Source: Verrucomicrobia bacterium S94 (GTDB taxonomy: Bacteria; Verrucomicrobiota; Kiritimatiellia; Kiritimatiellales; Pontiellaceae). Taken from it: DNA of 64,000 bases. The notes beneath the pieces are model-generated. The model ran no database searches and was not told where the DNA came from. It saw only the letters and a list, made by a program, of their open reading frames with translations. The DNA lies in NCBI GenBank assembly GCA_004299845.1, contig CP036201.1:2170001-2234000 (forward strand), in the 5' to 3' direction. Positions within the stretch are counted from its first letter, which is position 1. Each line of letters begins with the position of its first letter. This document shows, piece after piece, positions 45,043 to 53,944 of this stretch. Position numbers and translations under genes: made by a program.

Positions 45043-46671
45043 TCAGGGCTTCTTCTCAATATCTTTCAGCTTACGCCACAGCGTGGCAGGACTGATTCCC
45101 AACGTTCTCGCAGTTCGGGATTTATTTCCGCCGGTCCAGTCCAGCACCCGCAGAATATGCTCCTGTTCCACTTCCGCCAGCGTACGCTGTGGAGAAAATG
45201 TATCGGGAGCGGCATCGCGCGCCGGATGAAGAATGTACGGCGGCAGGTGCTCCGGCAGAATCACCCCTTTGCTGCACAGCACCACGGCCCGCTCCATGGC
45301 GTTTTCCAGCTCGCGTACATTCCCGGGCCAGCGATAGGCCTGCAGATAATTCACACATTTGGCATCCAGATGCAGATCGGGTTTATTGAACCGGCTCGAA
45401 ATACGGTTCACAAAATAACGGGCCAACGGCAGAATATCCTCCGGCCGCTCCCGCAGCGGAGGAATTTCAATTTCAATAACACGTAACCGGTAATAGAGAT
45501 CTTCACGGAAAGAACCCGACTGAACCGATGCTGCAAGATTACTGTTGGTCGCCGCCAGAATTCGGACATCCACTTTGCGGGGACGATTTTCCCCCACCCG
45601 GACAATTTCCCGTTCCTGCAGCACCCGCAGCAGTTTCATCTGAAGCGCAAGCGGAATGTCACCGATTTCATCGAGAAAAACAGTGCCGCCATCCGCCTCC
45701 TCAAACAGACCGATCCGATCGTGCTGCGCACCGGTAAAGGAACCGGCCTTGTGCCCGAACAGCTCACTGTCGAGCAGCGTTTCCGGCAGTGCCGCACAGT
45801 TAACCGCAACAAACGCATTTTCCGACCGCTTCGAACTGCGGTGAATATATCGCGCCAGAACCTCTTTCCCCACTCCGCTTTCCCCGGTGATCACCACCGA
45901 GGAATCATAGCGGGACACCCGTGCAGCCAGATCCACCACCTGTTCAAAAGCCGTGCTATGCACTTCAAAGAAAGAGGGATTGGTTTTGTTTTCGAGCTGA
46001 CTCATCCGTCGCCGCTGCCGGGCCAGCCGGAGTTCACTCTGCTTCAACTCTTCGGAAAGCTTGCGCACCTCCCGGCCGATTTCCACCTCCTGAAAGTATT
46101 CCCGGTGCAATTCGAGTTTCTGATCCCACGAGTCAACATCGCGCCCCGTGGCCCTGCATAGTTTTTTTCCGGATGCCAGACACTGATCCTCGATAAACAC
46201 CACCTCTTTACCCAGACAGAACGAAGCATAGCCACTGGCATATCCCGTCTGGATCCAGCAGGCCGGGGCCTCCGCCTCCCCGAAGGCCGCCGAAAATTCC
46301 GCCGCTTCGAAGGAATCCCTCCACGTAACCCCCATGTGCAGATATCCCTCTGCTTCATCCAGCTCAAATGCATCAATGGTCACTCTGGCCAGACCCTGCA
46401 GCGACTGCATGGCCGGTCCGGCCCGCAGCCATTCCTCCAGATTATCCCACTCAAAAATCCGCTTCATCGCAGCCGCATCGGCCTGCCCCTGAATATAGCC
46501 GAAGCGCGTCAGAATTTTACGCGCGGGCACAGGCCCGACCCCTTCAAGCAAATCTTTGCGCAGATGCGCAAAAGCCCGGATATCATGAAGAATAAGACGT
46601 CTTCCCTGCAGACTGATCAATCCGCTGGAAAAACGGATCAACTCATCCAGTTGTAGTTCTTCTGCTTTCAT
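45043..46671 (-). CDS. sigma-54-dependent activator of the XylR/DmpR type (V4R sensor)
   Basis: A 542-residue enhancer-binding protein. The N-terminal XylR_N/V4R sensor ends in [20 protein letters not shown] and [18 protein letters not shown], as in aromatic sensors XylR and DmpR. A coiled linker ([20 protein letters not shown]) is followed by the AAA+ domain with Walker A GESGVGKE, the sigma-54 loop as GSFTGA (normally GAFTGA), GTVFLDEIG and [10 protein letters not shown] Fis-type HTH ends the protein ([20 protein letters not shown]). It should respond to a small ligand and activate RNA polymerase-sigma54. It is divergent from the peptidase/kinase operon, whose promoter matches sigma-54. The start at 46671 puts the sensor at the N-terminus. 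Confidence 0.92.
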   Translation of the reverse strand: MKAEELQLDELIRFSSGLISLQGRRLILHDIRAFAHLRKDLLEGVGPVPARKILTRFGYIQGQADAAAMKRIFEWDNLEEWLRAGPAMQSLQGLARVTIDAFELDEAEGYLHMGVTWRDSFEAAEFSAAFGEAEAPACWIQTGYASGYASFCLGKEVVFIEDQCLASGKKLCRATGRDVDSWDQKLELHREYFQEVEIGREVRKLSEELKQSELRLARQRRRMSQLENKTNPSFFEVHSTAFEQVVDLAARVSRYDSSVVITGESGVGKEVLARYIHRSSKRSENAFVAVNCAALPETLLDSELFGHKAGSFTGAQHDRIGLFEEADGGTVFLDEIGDIPLALQMKLLRVLQEREIVRVGENRPRKVDVRILAATNSNLAASVQSGSFREDLYYRLRVIEIEIPPLRERPEDILPLARYFVNRISSRFNKPDLHLDAKCVNYLQAYRWPGNVRELENAMERAVVLCSKGVILPEHLPPYILHPARDAAPDTFSPQRTLAEVEQEHILRVLDWTGGNKSRTARTLGISPATLWRKLKDIEKKP

Positions 46672-46686
46672 AAAAGTATATTTATA

Positions 46687-46723
46687 TGAAATGCATAATT
46701 TCACAATGAAATACTATTTCATT
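46687..46723. promoter_or_regulatory. two inverted repeats, candidate upstream activator sites
   Basis: TGAAAT-GCATA-ATTTCA (46687-46703) and AATGAAAT-ACT-ATTTCATT (46705-46723) share the half-site TGAAAT. Their centres are about 19 bp apart, 77-96 bp upstream of the -24 element and just upstream of the activator's own start. That is the usual place for sigma-54 enhancer sites and would allow autoregulation. Confidence 0.6.
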
Positions 46724-46789
46724 ATAAAAATAATCCTCAAAATCCATAACCCGCTAAACAGCCGCACGATACAGCAACCGACCTTCTGG

Positions 46790-46805
46790 TGGCGCACTAA
46801 ATGCA
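46790..46805 (+). promoter_or_regulatory. sigma-54 (-24/-12) promoter of the peptidase/kinase operon
   Basis: TGGCGCACTAAATGCA has GG at 46791-46792 and GC at 46803-46804 with exactly 10 bp between, matching the consensus TGGCAC-N5-TTGC closely. It lies about 40 bp before the ATG at 46844 and is divergent from a sigma-54 activator gene. Confidence 0.72.
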
Positions 46806-46843
46806 TTAGAGCCCTTAACAAAACAACAGATAGGAGATAAATC

Positions 46844-48061
46844 ATGTATTCGATACTCAGAGGTAAAAATACCGGACTGCATGTGCAGGAAATCAATTTT
46901 GCACAGCGACTGATTCAGATTCCAAGCACCAGCGGGCATGAAGCGGAGGTTGCCGCCTGCATCGAACGTGAAATGCAGCATATGGGATACGATCAGGTGT
47001 TCCGCGATGAATTCGGGAATGTCATCGGCACCATGCTCGGACATGAAGGCAAACCGACCATTCTGCTTAACAGTCATATGGATACGGTAAATCCCGAAGA
47101 TAACGAACAATGGAAAACATCGCCCTTTGAAGGCAAACTTGCAGACGGCAAACTGTATGGAACAGGCGCGGCCGACTGTAAAGCGGGACTGGCCGCCCAG
47201 GTTTATACCGGTGCACTGCTGCAGCGCAGCCTCCTTCCTCTGCGCGGAAACCTGGTGGTTGCAGCCACGGTGGCCGAAGAAAACGGCGCCAGCGTCGGCA
47301 TCCGGGGCCTGCTGGAACAAACCCTCCCGGAACTCGGCCTGATGCCCGATTATGCCATTCTCGGCGAGCCCACCAGCCTCGGACTCTATTACGGCCACGA
47401 CGGATGGATTGAGGTGGACATACTGATCGACAGCTCCGCCACAGAAACGCTGCATGACGCCACCCGGAAAATCGCGGAGGAATATGCCGAACCGGAACAG
47501 CAGCCGTCATGGGCCGAAATCCGGGAAGTCGGCCCGATCTACCCGGACGACAGCGGTCGTTCCTGCCGAACCCTGCATGTAGCCCAGCGGATGGTTGAAG
47601 GTATGCCTGCAACCGCCGTACTCGACGAAATCAATCAGCATGTTCAACTGGCCGTCAAACCGCTGCCCGACATTCATGCGGCTGTGGCTGTCCACGAAGA
47701 GACACAGCAGATGCACAGCGGACACATGGTGACTATACGGCGCATTTCCAATGCCTGGACAACCGATCCGTTCTGCCGTCTGATCGAACGTTCACGCCAG
47801 GCCCTCGCCGCGGCCGACTGCGAAGTCCGGACCGGACGCTGGAAACTCGGAAAACTCGGCATGGGTACTGCAGGAGCTGTCCTGGTGAATGATTTTCACA
47901 TTCCCACCATCGGCTACGGTCCCGGCAACGAAGATCTGGCTCATGCCGCAAACGAACATGTGAACTGCTCCGATATTCAGCAGGCGGTATACGGCACCGC
48001 ATCCATTGTGCACGCACTGATCGGCGTACCGGTCTGCGGCTGGACCGCAGATGAAATATAA
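46844..48061 (+). CDS. M20-family metallopeptidase/deacylase, YgeY-like
   Basis: A 405-residue zinc hydrolase of the ArgE/DapE/YgeY class. Metal ligands can be placed: H and D in LLNSHMDTV, D in GTGAADCKAG, EE in VAEENGAS, E in LGEPTSLG, and H in DLAHAANEHV. The lid domain is unusual: the typical SAHGS-like loop after the GWIEV motif is replaced by IDSSATETLHDATRKI, so substrate choice may differ. AGGAG precedes the ATG. It is the first gene of the operon behind the sigma-54 promoter and precedes two acetate-kinase genes by 12 nt. It may release an acyl or amino compound feeding them; that link is inferred. Confidence 0.85.
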   Translation: MYSILRGKNTGLHVQEINFAQRLIQIPSTSGHEAEVAACIEREMQHMGYDQVFRDEFGNVIGTMLGHEGKPTILLNSHMDTVNPEDNEQWKTSPFEGKLADGKLYGTGAADCKAGLAAQVYTGALLQRSLLPLRGNLVVAATVAEENGASVGIRGLLEQTLPELGLMPDYAILGEPTSLGLYYGHDGWIEVDILIDSSATETLHDATRKIAEEYAEPEQQPSWAEIREVGPIYPDDSGRSCRTLHVAQRMVEGMPATAVLDEINQHVQLAVKPLPDIHAAVAVHEETQQMHSGHMVTIRRISNAWTTDPFCRLIERSRQALAAADCEVRTGRWKLGKLGMGTAGAVLVNDFHIPTIGYGPGNEDLAHAANEHVNCSDIQQAVYGTASIVHALIGVPVCGWTADEI

Positions 48062-48073
48062 CGGAGTGAACTC

Positions 48074-49315
48074 ATGAACATTCTCGTATTCAACTGCGGC
48101 AGCTCATCGCTGAAATACCGCCTCATTGCCTTTCCCGCCGAAACCGAAATCGCGGCGGGAGAAGCCCAGCGGGTGGGACCGGCAACCGCCGAATCCTCCC
48201 GAATCTACCACCGCGTCGGCGGAGGTGAACAGGAAGTACACTATGCTGATATGCCCAACCACGGCGCAGCATTTCGGGAAGTGATGCAATTACTGAAAGC
48301 GGCCGGCCTCGAACCCGATGCGCTGGGCCACCGGACCGTACATGGCGGAACCCGGTTCACACAGCCGACCCGCATGGATCCGGAAGCCGTTCACGAGCTG
48401 GAAACGCTCAACAATCTCGCTCCGCTGCATAATCCGCCGACCCTGAATTTAATGCACAGCTGCAGCATGCAGTACCCCGACCTTCCGCAGGTTGCGGTTT
48501 TTGACACAGCATTTCATTCAACCATTCCGGAGGAAGCCTACACCTATGCTATTCCGGAAAAACTCCGCGAGCGGCATGGCCTCCGCAAATACGGTTTTCA
48601 TGGCACCAGCCACCGTTTTGTGGTGGAGGAAGCGGCCCGCATACTGAATAAACCACTGAACACCCTGAATGCCGTCAGCTGCCACCTCGGCAGTGGCGGA
48701 GCCAGCCTGTGCGCAGTGAGAAACGGACGCAGCATAGACAATACCATGGGCTTTTCACCTCTGCAGGGACTCATCATGAGCACCCGATGCGGCGATATTG
48801 ACCCGGCACTTACCCTCAGTCTGCTGATTTCCGAAAAAGATGGAGAAGCCGCCGTTGAACAGGTGCTGAACACCCGTAGCGGCGTCCTCGGGCTCAGCGG
48901 AACTTCCGGAGATATACGCGATATCCTCACGGCCGAAGATCCCGACGAATCCGTGCGGAATACCGCCGACGCTTACATCTGGCGGATCCGCAAATATCTG
49001 GGCGCCTACCTGACCGTGGTCGGCCAACTCGATGCAGTGATTTTCACCGACACCGTGGGCGAACAGGTACCCGATGTCCGCGAAAAGGTCTGCCAGGGCT
49101 TCTCCTGTTTCGGCCTGAAGCTGGACGCCGAAAAAAACCGCGCGGCTTCCGCTCTGCCCTGCGATATCGCCGCGCCGGAAAGCCGGATGCATATTCTGGT
49201 GATCCAGACCAATGAGGAACTGGCTATTGCGCGGGAAACCTATCAATTGCTGCAACAGGAACAGTGGAACGACTGTCCGGGAAAGGAATCCGATTATGCA
49301 AAGCTTAATACTTAA
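48074..49315 (+). CDS. ackA: acetate kinase
   Basis: A 413-residue acetate/propionate kinase with all expected active-site residues: N7, S10, S12 and K14 in the first loop (FNCGSSSLK), R87 in GHRTVHGG, D144 in FDTAFHSTIP, H176 in YGFHGTSH, R238 in STRCGDID and E381 in TNEELA. It should make ATP from acyl phosphate or the reverse. GGAG precedes the start. It lies between the M20 gene and a degenerate paralogue that begins inside its last 20 bases. No phosphotransacetylase is nearby. Confidence 0.95.
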   Translation: MNILVFNCGSSSLKYRLIAFPAETEIAAGEAQRVGPATAESSRIYHRVGGGEQEVHYADMPNHGAAFREVMQLLKAAGLEPDALGHRTVHGGTRFTQPTRMDPEAVHELETLNNLAPLHNPPTLNLMHSCSMQYPDLPQVAVFDTAFHSTIPEEAYTYAIPEKLRERHGLRKYGFHGTSHRFVVEEAARILNKPLNTLNAVSCHLGSGGASLCAVRNGRSIDNTMGFSPLQGLIMSTRCGDIDPALTLSLLISEKDGEAAVEQVLNTRSGVLGLSGTSGDIRDILTAEDPDESVRNTADAYIWRIRKYLGAYLTVVGQLDAVIFTDTVGEQVPDVREKVCQGFSCFGLKLDAEKNRAASALPCDIAAPESRMHILVIQTNEELAIARETYQLLQQEQWNDCPGKESDYAKLNT

Positions 49316-50366
49316 ACTCGAAACCAATGCGCTGGCCTATGGCTTTTTCCCTTCGGGAAAAAAGACTGCGGCCCTGCAGGGATCCATTCCGGGAATCCGC
49401 AACGACATCAGTCTTTCCTCCGCCTTCAGACAGATCCTCAAACGGATTGAAGCTGAAGGGTATTCCTCATCGGAAAACACCGTCGGACTGCATGTGGCGG
49501 CAGGCGGCCTGAACTTTGCTTCACATACCGTGGCAACCCCCGAAATCATCAGAAAACTGCGTTCCCGGATTCCTGCTGCTCCCATGCATCTTCCCGCAGT
49601 TCTGGAACTCATAAAATGTGCCGGTCGCGACCTGCCGTCATGCCCGGTCGTGCTGTTTTTCGACACGGCGTTTTTCAACAAACTGCCGCCCCGGGAATAT
49701 CTCTATGCCATTAACTCAGAGCTTCTGCAAGGACCCGAAGTGCGCCGCTACGGCTATCACGGACTGTTCCATCAGGCGGCCGCGCGGGCCGTGGCAAAGT
49801 CGGCCGAACCTCCATCCAGACCGGAAAAAATCATTTCGATCTGCCTGGAGCCGCATCCGGAAATGGCGGCCATTTTAAACGGCAGACCGGTCATGGTCAG
49901 CGGCGGCGCAACCCCGCTGGAAGGTCTTCCTGGACAAACCTCCTGCGGAGACATCGACTCCGGTGTACTGCTGACGCTTGCCCGAAAAGAACAGGCAGGC
50001 CCGGAACAGCTCAATCAGCTGCTCTCCCGGCAAAGCGGAATGCTCGCCCTTGCGGGCCGACCGGTAACCATTGAGGAAGTACTGATTTCAGAAGAGCAGG
50101 AACTGGCCCTGGCCAGAAAGGTGCTGGAATACCGCATTCTCCTGCGCACCGGCATGGCGCTGGCTGCGATGGACGGATTTGACCGCATTGTATTTTCCGG
50201 ACGCTATGCAAAGGCCGGACAGACACTCGGTCCGCGTCTTCTGAAACAGCTCCCACAGAACGGAAAACCACCCCGTCCGGCCTGGCAGTGTTTTGAAACC
50301 CCGCTGATGCAGATTATGGCCGAACAGATCCCGAAACTGCGGCAGCCGGCCGACACAACAGGCTGA
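49296..50366 (+). CDS. acetate kinase-like protein lacking catalytic residues
   Basis: A 356-residue homologue of the upstream kinase, with preserved fold landmarks FDTAFF, YGYHGLFH, GATPLEGLPGQTSCGDID. Key residues are lost by position: N7 to K, S10 to T, S12 to A, K14 to A, the GHRTVHGG Arg to His and its His to Ala (GLHVAAGG), and the STRCGDID Arg to Ser. The phosphate-binding CHLGSGG motif has become CLEPHPEMA. It is shorter at the C-terminus. GGAAAGGA precedes the ATG, which overlaps ackA by 20 nt. A pseudokinase that binds or regulates the active enzyme, or an enzyme with new chemistry, are both possible. Confidence 0.85.
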   Translation: MQSLILKLETNALAYGFFPSGKKTAALQGSIPGIRNDISLSSAFRQILKRIEAEGYSSSENTVGLHVAAGGLNFASHTVATPEIIRKLRSRIPAAPMHLPAVLELIKCAGRDLPSCPVVLFFDTAFFNKLPPREYLYAINSELLQGPEVRRYGYHGLFHQAAARAVAKSAEPPSRPEKIISICLEPHPEMAAILNGRPVMVSGGATPLEGLPGQTSCGDIDSGVLLTLARKEQAGPEQLNQLLSRQSGMLALAGRPVTIEEVLISEEQELALARKVLEYRILLRTGMALAAMDGFDRIVFSGRYAKAGQTLGPRLLKQLPQNGKPPRPAWQCFETPLMQIMAEQIPKLRQPADTTG

Positions 50367-50419
50367 ACCGAAAAACCAGCCCGTCAAATGATGCCCCAAA
50401 GCGCTGGATAATCTCCGCG

Positions 50420-51058
50420 CTAACGGGGCCGCTCAAACGCACTGCGTTCACGCTCAACGATCTCCCGGATGGCACAGCCTTCCAGATGATCGTTCACCAG
50501 GCCCATCGCCTGCATAAACGCGTAGGCCGTTGTCGGCCCGAAAAACTTCCAGCCCCGCTTTTTCAGATCCCGGCTTAATTGTTGCGACGTTTGGGTGATG
50601 CTCGGAATCGGGGCATCTGCAGGTTTTCCGATTTGCGGTTCGCGGGAATCCGGCTCCCATGACCAGATGTAGCGCGCCAGCGAACCGAATTCGTTCACCA
50701 GCTCCTGCGCCCGACGAGCATTGTTGATCGTTGCTTCAATTTTTCCGCGGTGACGGATAATGCCTTCGTTTTGTACGAGCGCCGTAATATCGGCGTCACC
50801 GAATTCCGCAATCCGGTTAAAATCGAATCCGGCAAAGGCCGCACGGAAATTTTCCCGTTTACGCAGAATAGTCAGCCAGGAGAGGCCCGACTGGAACCCC
50901 TCCAGACAGATCTTCTCAAAGAGCCGGGTGTCGTCCGCCACCGGACGCCCCCACTCCTCATCGTGATATTTCCGGTAAATATCCGGCCCATGCCCCCACC
51001 AACATCGCCGGATTCCACCATCAGACGTATGCAGGTATTTTGAATTCAACGCGCTCAT
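50420..51058 (-). CDS. tag: DNA-3-methyladenine glycosylase I
   Basis: A 212-residue base-excision enzyme removing 3-methyladenine from DNA. Tag motifs are RRCWWGHGPD, YHDEEWGRPVADDTRLFEK, EGFQSGLSWLTILRKRENF, and the C-terminal KKRGWKFFGPTTAYAFMQAMGLVNDH with the zinc-site-like GC. The start at 51058 has GGGGGAGG immediately upstream; an earlier Met at 51073 is less likely. It lies 21 nt after the DUF2293 gene on the same strand. Confidence 0.94.
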   Translation of the reverse strand: MSALNSKYLHTSDGGIRRCWWGHGPDIYRKYHDEEWGRPVADDTRLFEKICLEGFQSGLSWLTILRKRENFRAAFAGFDFNRIAEFGDADITALVQNEGIIRHRGKIEATINNARRAQELVNEFGSLARYIWSWEPDSREPQIGKPADAPIPSITQTSQQLSRDLKKRGWKFFGPTTAYAFMQAMGLVNDHLEGCAIREIVERERSAFERPR

Positions 51059-51079
51059 TTCCTCCCCCTGCAAAATCTC

Positions 51080-51772
51080 TTACGTTAGCGCCCGGGCCAA
51101 GGGGCATAGACCGCGGTCAATATCCCGTCCCTGCCGATAAGCCGAAAGAATCCTTTTGGATTGCTGGGCCAGCTCGCGGCGGACTTCGCGGCGTCGGCCT
51201 TTAACCAGCGGAATGTGCATGTTGTCGTAGGCGGTGGTGGCGTGACGCATCCAGGCGATGACGGCGGCCGACGCACGGTCTTCAATCGGAATGCGTTTGG
51301 TGCGGGCCACGGTTCCACTGCCGACCGGCACAGCGTGCGCACAGATCAGTTTGGCCATTTTTTCGGCTTCGGCCTGATAGCGCGGATGGAAATCCAGCCA
51401 GTTCAGCAACGCTTCATAAAACATGACCTCATATTCGGCCTGCTTTCTTTCCCGGCGTTTCAGATCGGATTCGCGTTTTTTGGCGTAGCTGGATGCCGCG
51501 CGTTTTTCAGCAACAAGACGCCTGGCCTCCGCAATGTTTTCCGCAGGAGCCCAGACCCCGTCGGAAAAAACCTTCCGACCCTTTTTACGCGTGGCCGTCC
51601 AGGTCGGGCCGAGACCTTTCAGGGTTTTGGTAACGGCCGCATCCCCCGGTTTCAGACACGCCCAGTTTTCTGGAATATCCAGCCTCCTCCCCTCTTTATC
51701 CCACACAAAACGGTGAAACGGACTCGGAGAGGAGGTAACCAGAAGAGTTTCATTTTCAGGGTCCTTCATCAT
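51080..51772 (-). CDS. DUF2293-domain protein
   Basis: A 230-residue protein without a membrane segment. The N-terminal part has FHRFVWDKEGRRLDIP and WACLKPGDAAVTKTLKGLGP. The C-terminal domain (HATTAYDNMHIPLVKGRRREVRRELAQQSKRIL) resembles DUF2293, a small helical domain also found in fungi. The middle is a basic coiled stretch. The function is unknown; it may be co-transcribed with tag. Confidence 0.75.
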   Translation of the reverse strand: MMKDPENETLLVTSSPSPFHRFVWDKEGRRLDIPENWACLKPGDAAVTKTLKGLGPTWTATRKKGRKVFSDGVWAPAENIAEARRLVAEKRAASSYAKKRESDLKRRERKQAEYEVMFYEALLNWLDFHPRYQAEAEKMAKLICAHAVPVGSGTVARTKRIPIEDRASAAVIAWMRHATTAYDNMHIPLVKGRRREVRRELAQQSKRILSAYRQGRDIDRGLCPLARALT

Positions 51773-51810
51773 CCATACAGATTATCAGAATCCCCCGAAC
51801 AGAATCACCC

Positions 51811-52554
51811 TCATTTTTTCAGTGCCGCAGTAATTTCAGCAGGTTCAGCCCGGTTGCGGTAATCCGCATCGAGGAAGGCATACGTAATTTTTCCATCCTG
51901 ATTGATCACATACGTCGCCGCCAGCGGCAGCTCGGCAGATTCATTTCCATTGTAATCCGAAAGCCCGAACTTTTCCTCATAGATCGCCGCCACTTCATCC
52001 GTAAGCTTAAAGACAACACCGTATTCACGCGCAACGTTGTTATCAATATCACTCAGCACCTGAAATTCCAGTTCATTTTTCTCCGCCGTACTCATGGATT
52101 TATCCGGCACTTCCGGCGTCAGCGCAAACAGCGTCGCACCGGCGGCTTTGAAATTCGGCAGCTCTTTCTGCATGGCATGCAGGGTCAGATTGCAGTACGG
52201 ACACCATCCCCCGCGATACCACATCAGCACTACCGGCCCCTCTTTCAGCGCATCACTCAGTCTGACCTTTTCGCCCGACGCATTCATCAGCTCAAAATCG
52301 GGGGCAACATCTCCAACCTGTTTTGCATGCTGCAGAATCCCGCTGTCAATGACGGCCTGAATTCCCTCGGCATAGATCTTCTTCACATCCTCCGGAGCTT
52401 TTGCACCGAACGCGTTTTTCCGGCTCTCCAACCGGGCTTTAAGACTGGCTTCTGTCTGTTCTGTGCTCATTTCTGATTCTCCTGATTCTTCTGTGCAGGA
52501 AACCAGCAGGGTGGTTACGGCAAGCATAGCTCCAGCTGTTATCAATATTTTCAT
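51811..52554 (-). CDS. peroxiredoxin-like lipoprotein (AhpC/TSA fold)
   Basis: A 247-residue protein with a lipoprotein signal ([11 protein letters not shown]), a charged linker, and an AhpC/TSA thioredoxin-like domain from about residue 75 ([20 protein letters not shown]). The redox centre is [16 protein letters not shown], the CPYC form found in peroxiredoxin-like bacterial proteins. Peroxide or disulfide reduction at the envelope is inferred. AAGGAG precedes the ATG at 52554. It is divergent from the MFS gene with about 210 bp between. Confidence 0.88.
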   Translation of the reverse strand: MKILITAGAMLAVTTLLVSCTEESGESEMSTEQTEASLKARLESRKNAFGAKAPEDVKKIYAEGIQAVIDSGILQHAKQVGDVAPDFELMNASGEKVRLSDALKEGPVVLMWYRGGWCPYCNLTLHAMQKELPNFKAAGATLFALTPEVPDKSMSTAEKNELEFQVLSDIDNNVAREYGVVFKLTDEVAAIYEEKFGLSDYNGNESAELPLAATYVINQDGKITYAFLDADYRNRAEPAEITAALKK

Positions 52555-52765
52555 GCGTATCTCCTTGTTTATAAATACGTATGGAGTACCTACAGCCGAC
52601 CGGCGTTCAATCTTTACCCGGTGTTTCAAACAAAGATCTTCTCCTCCGGTAACCCGAACAGCCTGCACATTTCTTGACATCTTCGGGGCGGAATCTATTT
52701 TCGACCGGATCTTTTCACCCCTCTTGTGCAGAAGATCATTTTTTAACCCTGAAATACACAGCCAT

Positions 52766-53934
52766 ATGTCCACTCCAGAAAATCAAGCTTCAGATCAGCC
52801 CCTGCGGTCATTAACCATCGCAGTTTTCATCACCTATCTCACCGTCGGCCTTCCATTGCCGGTTATTCCGCTGTTTGTGCACAATACCCTCGGACTCAGC
52901 AATACGATGGTCGGTCTTGCAATCGGAATTCAGTTTCTCTCCACCGTTGCAACACGCGGCTATGCCGGCGGACTGGCCGACCGCTACGGTGCCCGACGCG
53001 CCGCCATGCAGGGCCTCGCGGCCTGTTCCCTGGCTGGAATCGCCTATCTCACCGCAGCCCTGCTCCCGGTTTCCGTACATTGGAAATTTGCAGCTCTGCT
53101 GATCGGCCGGATCATTCTCGGATTCGGTGAAAGCCAGCTGCTCACCGGCACGCTCGCCTGGGGATTCGGACTGGCCGGCCCCGGCCAGTCCGGAAAAGTC
53201 ATGTCATGGGTCGGGATGGCGATTTTCGGCTCCCTGGCCGCCGGTGCACCGCTCGGCCTTTGGTTTAATCAGCATTGGGGCTTTGCCTCATTAGGTGTCT
53301 CCACCCTGCTGCTCCCGGTGCTCGCCTGGCTGATCAACCGCCGCGTTCCGGCCGTCGCCCCCATCCCGGCACCCGGCTTCCACTCACAAAAGTCATCGGC
53401 AAAATATGGCGGCCCGGACTGGTTCTGGCGCTGCAGGGCGTCGGTTTTGCCGTCATTGGCGCCTTCATCTCACTCTTCTTTCATGCAAACCAGTGGAACC
53501 ACGCCGGACTGGCCCTCTCCTTTTTCGGTTTAGCCTTTGTAATGCTTCGCATTATAGCCGGACACCTCCCGGACAAACTCGGCGGCATACAGATCACGGT
53601 CGTCTCGCTGCTGGTTCAGATGACCGGACTGCTGCTGCTCTGGAAATCCGGCAGCAGCCAAATGGCCTGGATCGGTGCAGCATTGGCCGGCGGAGGATGC
53701 TCCCTGATTTTCCCCGCCATGGGTGTGGAAGTGGTTAAACTTGTTCCACCGCAGATGCGAGGCACCGCCATCGGAGGCTATGCCGCCTTCCTGGACATTG
53801 CCTATGCCGTCACCAGCCCGCTCGCCGGCATGCTGGCAACCTCGCACGGCTATGCCTCCATTTTTCTGGCCGCCGCCGGCTGCGCCGCCCTCGCCATTCT
53901 CATCACCCTCCGCTTTGCACAACGGCGTCCCTGA
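52766..53934 (+). CDS. MFS transporter, YhhS/YfcJ-like, apparent frameshift near 53358-53374
   Basis: The first frame carries six helices ([58 protein letters not shown]). After [10 protein letters not shown] it loses homology, while the next frame starts [20 protein letters not shown] and continues with [27 protein letters not shown] and [17 protein letters not shown]. One added base in a C run (CCCCC at 53358-53362, or CCC at 53372-53374) joins them into a 389-residue transporter of normal size. YhhS/YfcJ proteins are drug/sugar-efflux-type MFS carriers; the substrate is unknown. Probably a sequencing error. Confidence 0.82.
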
Positions 53935-53944
53935 AAACGGTAAT

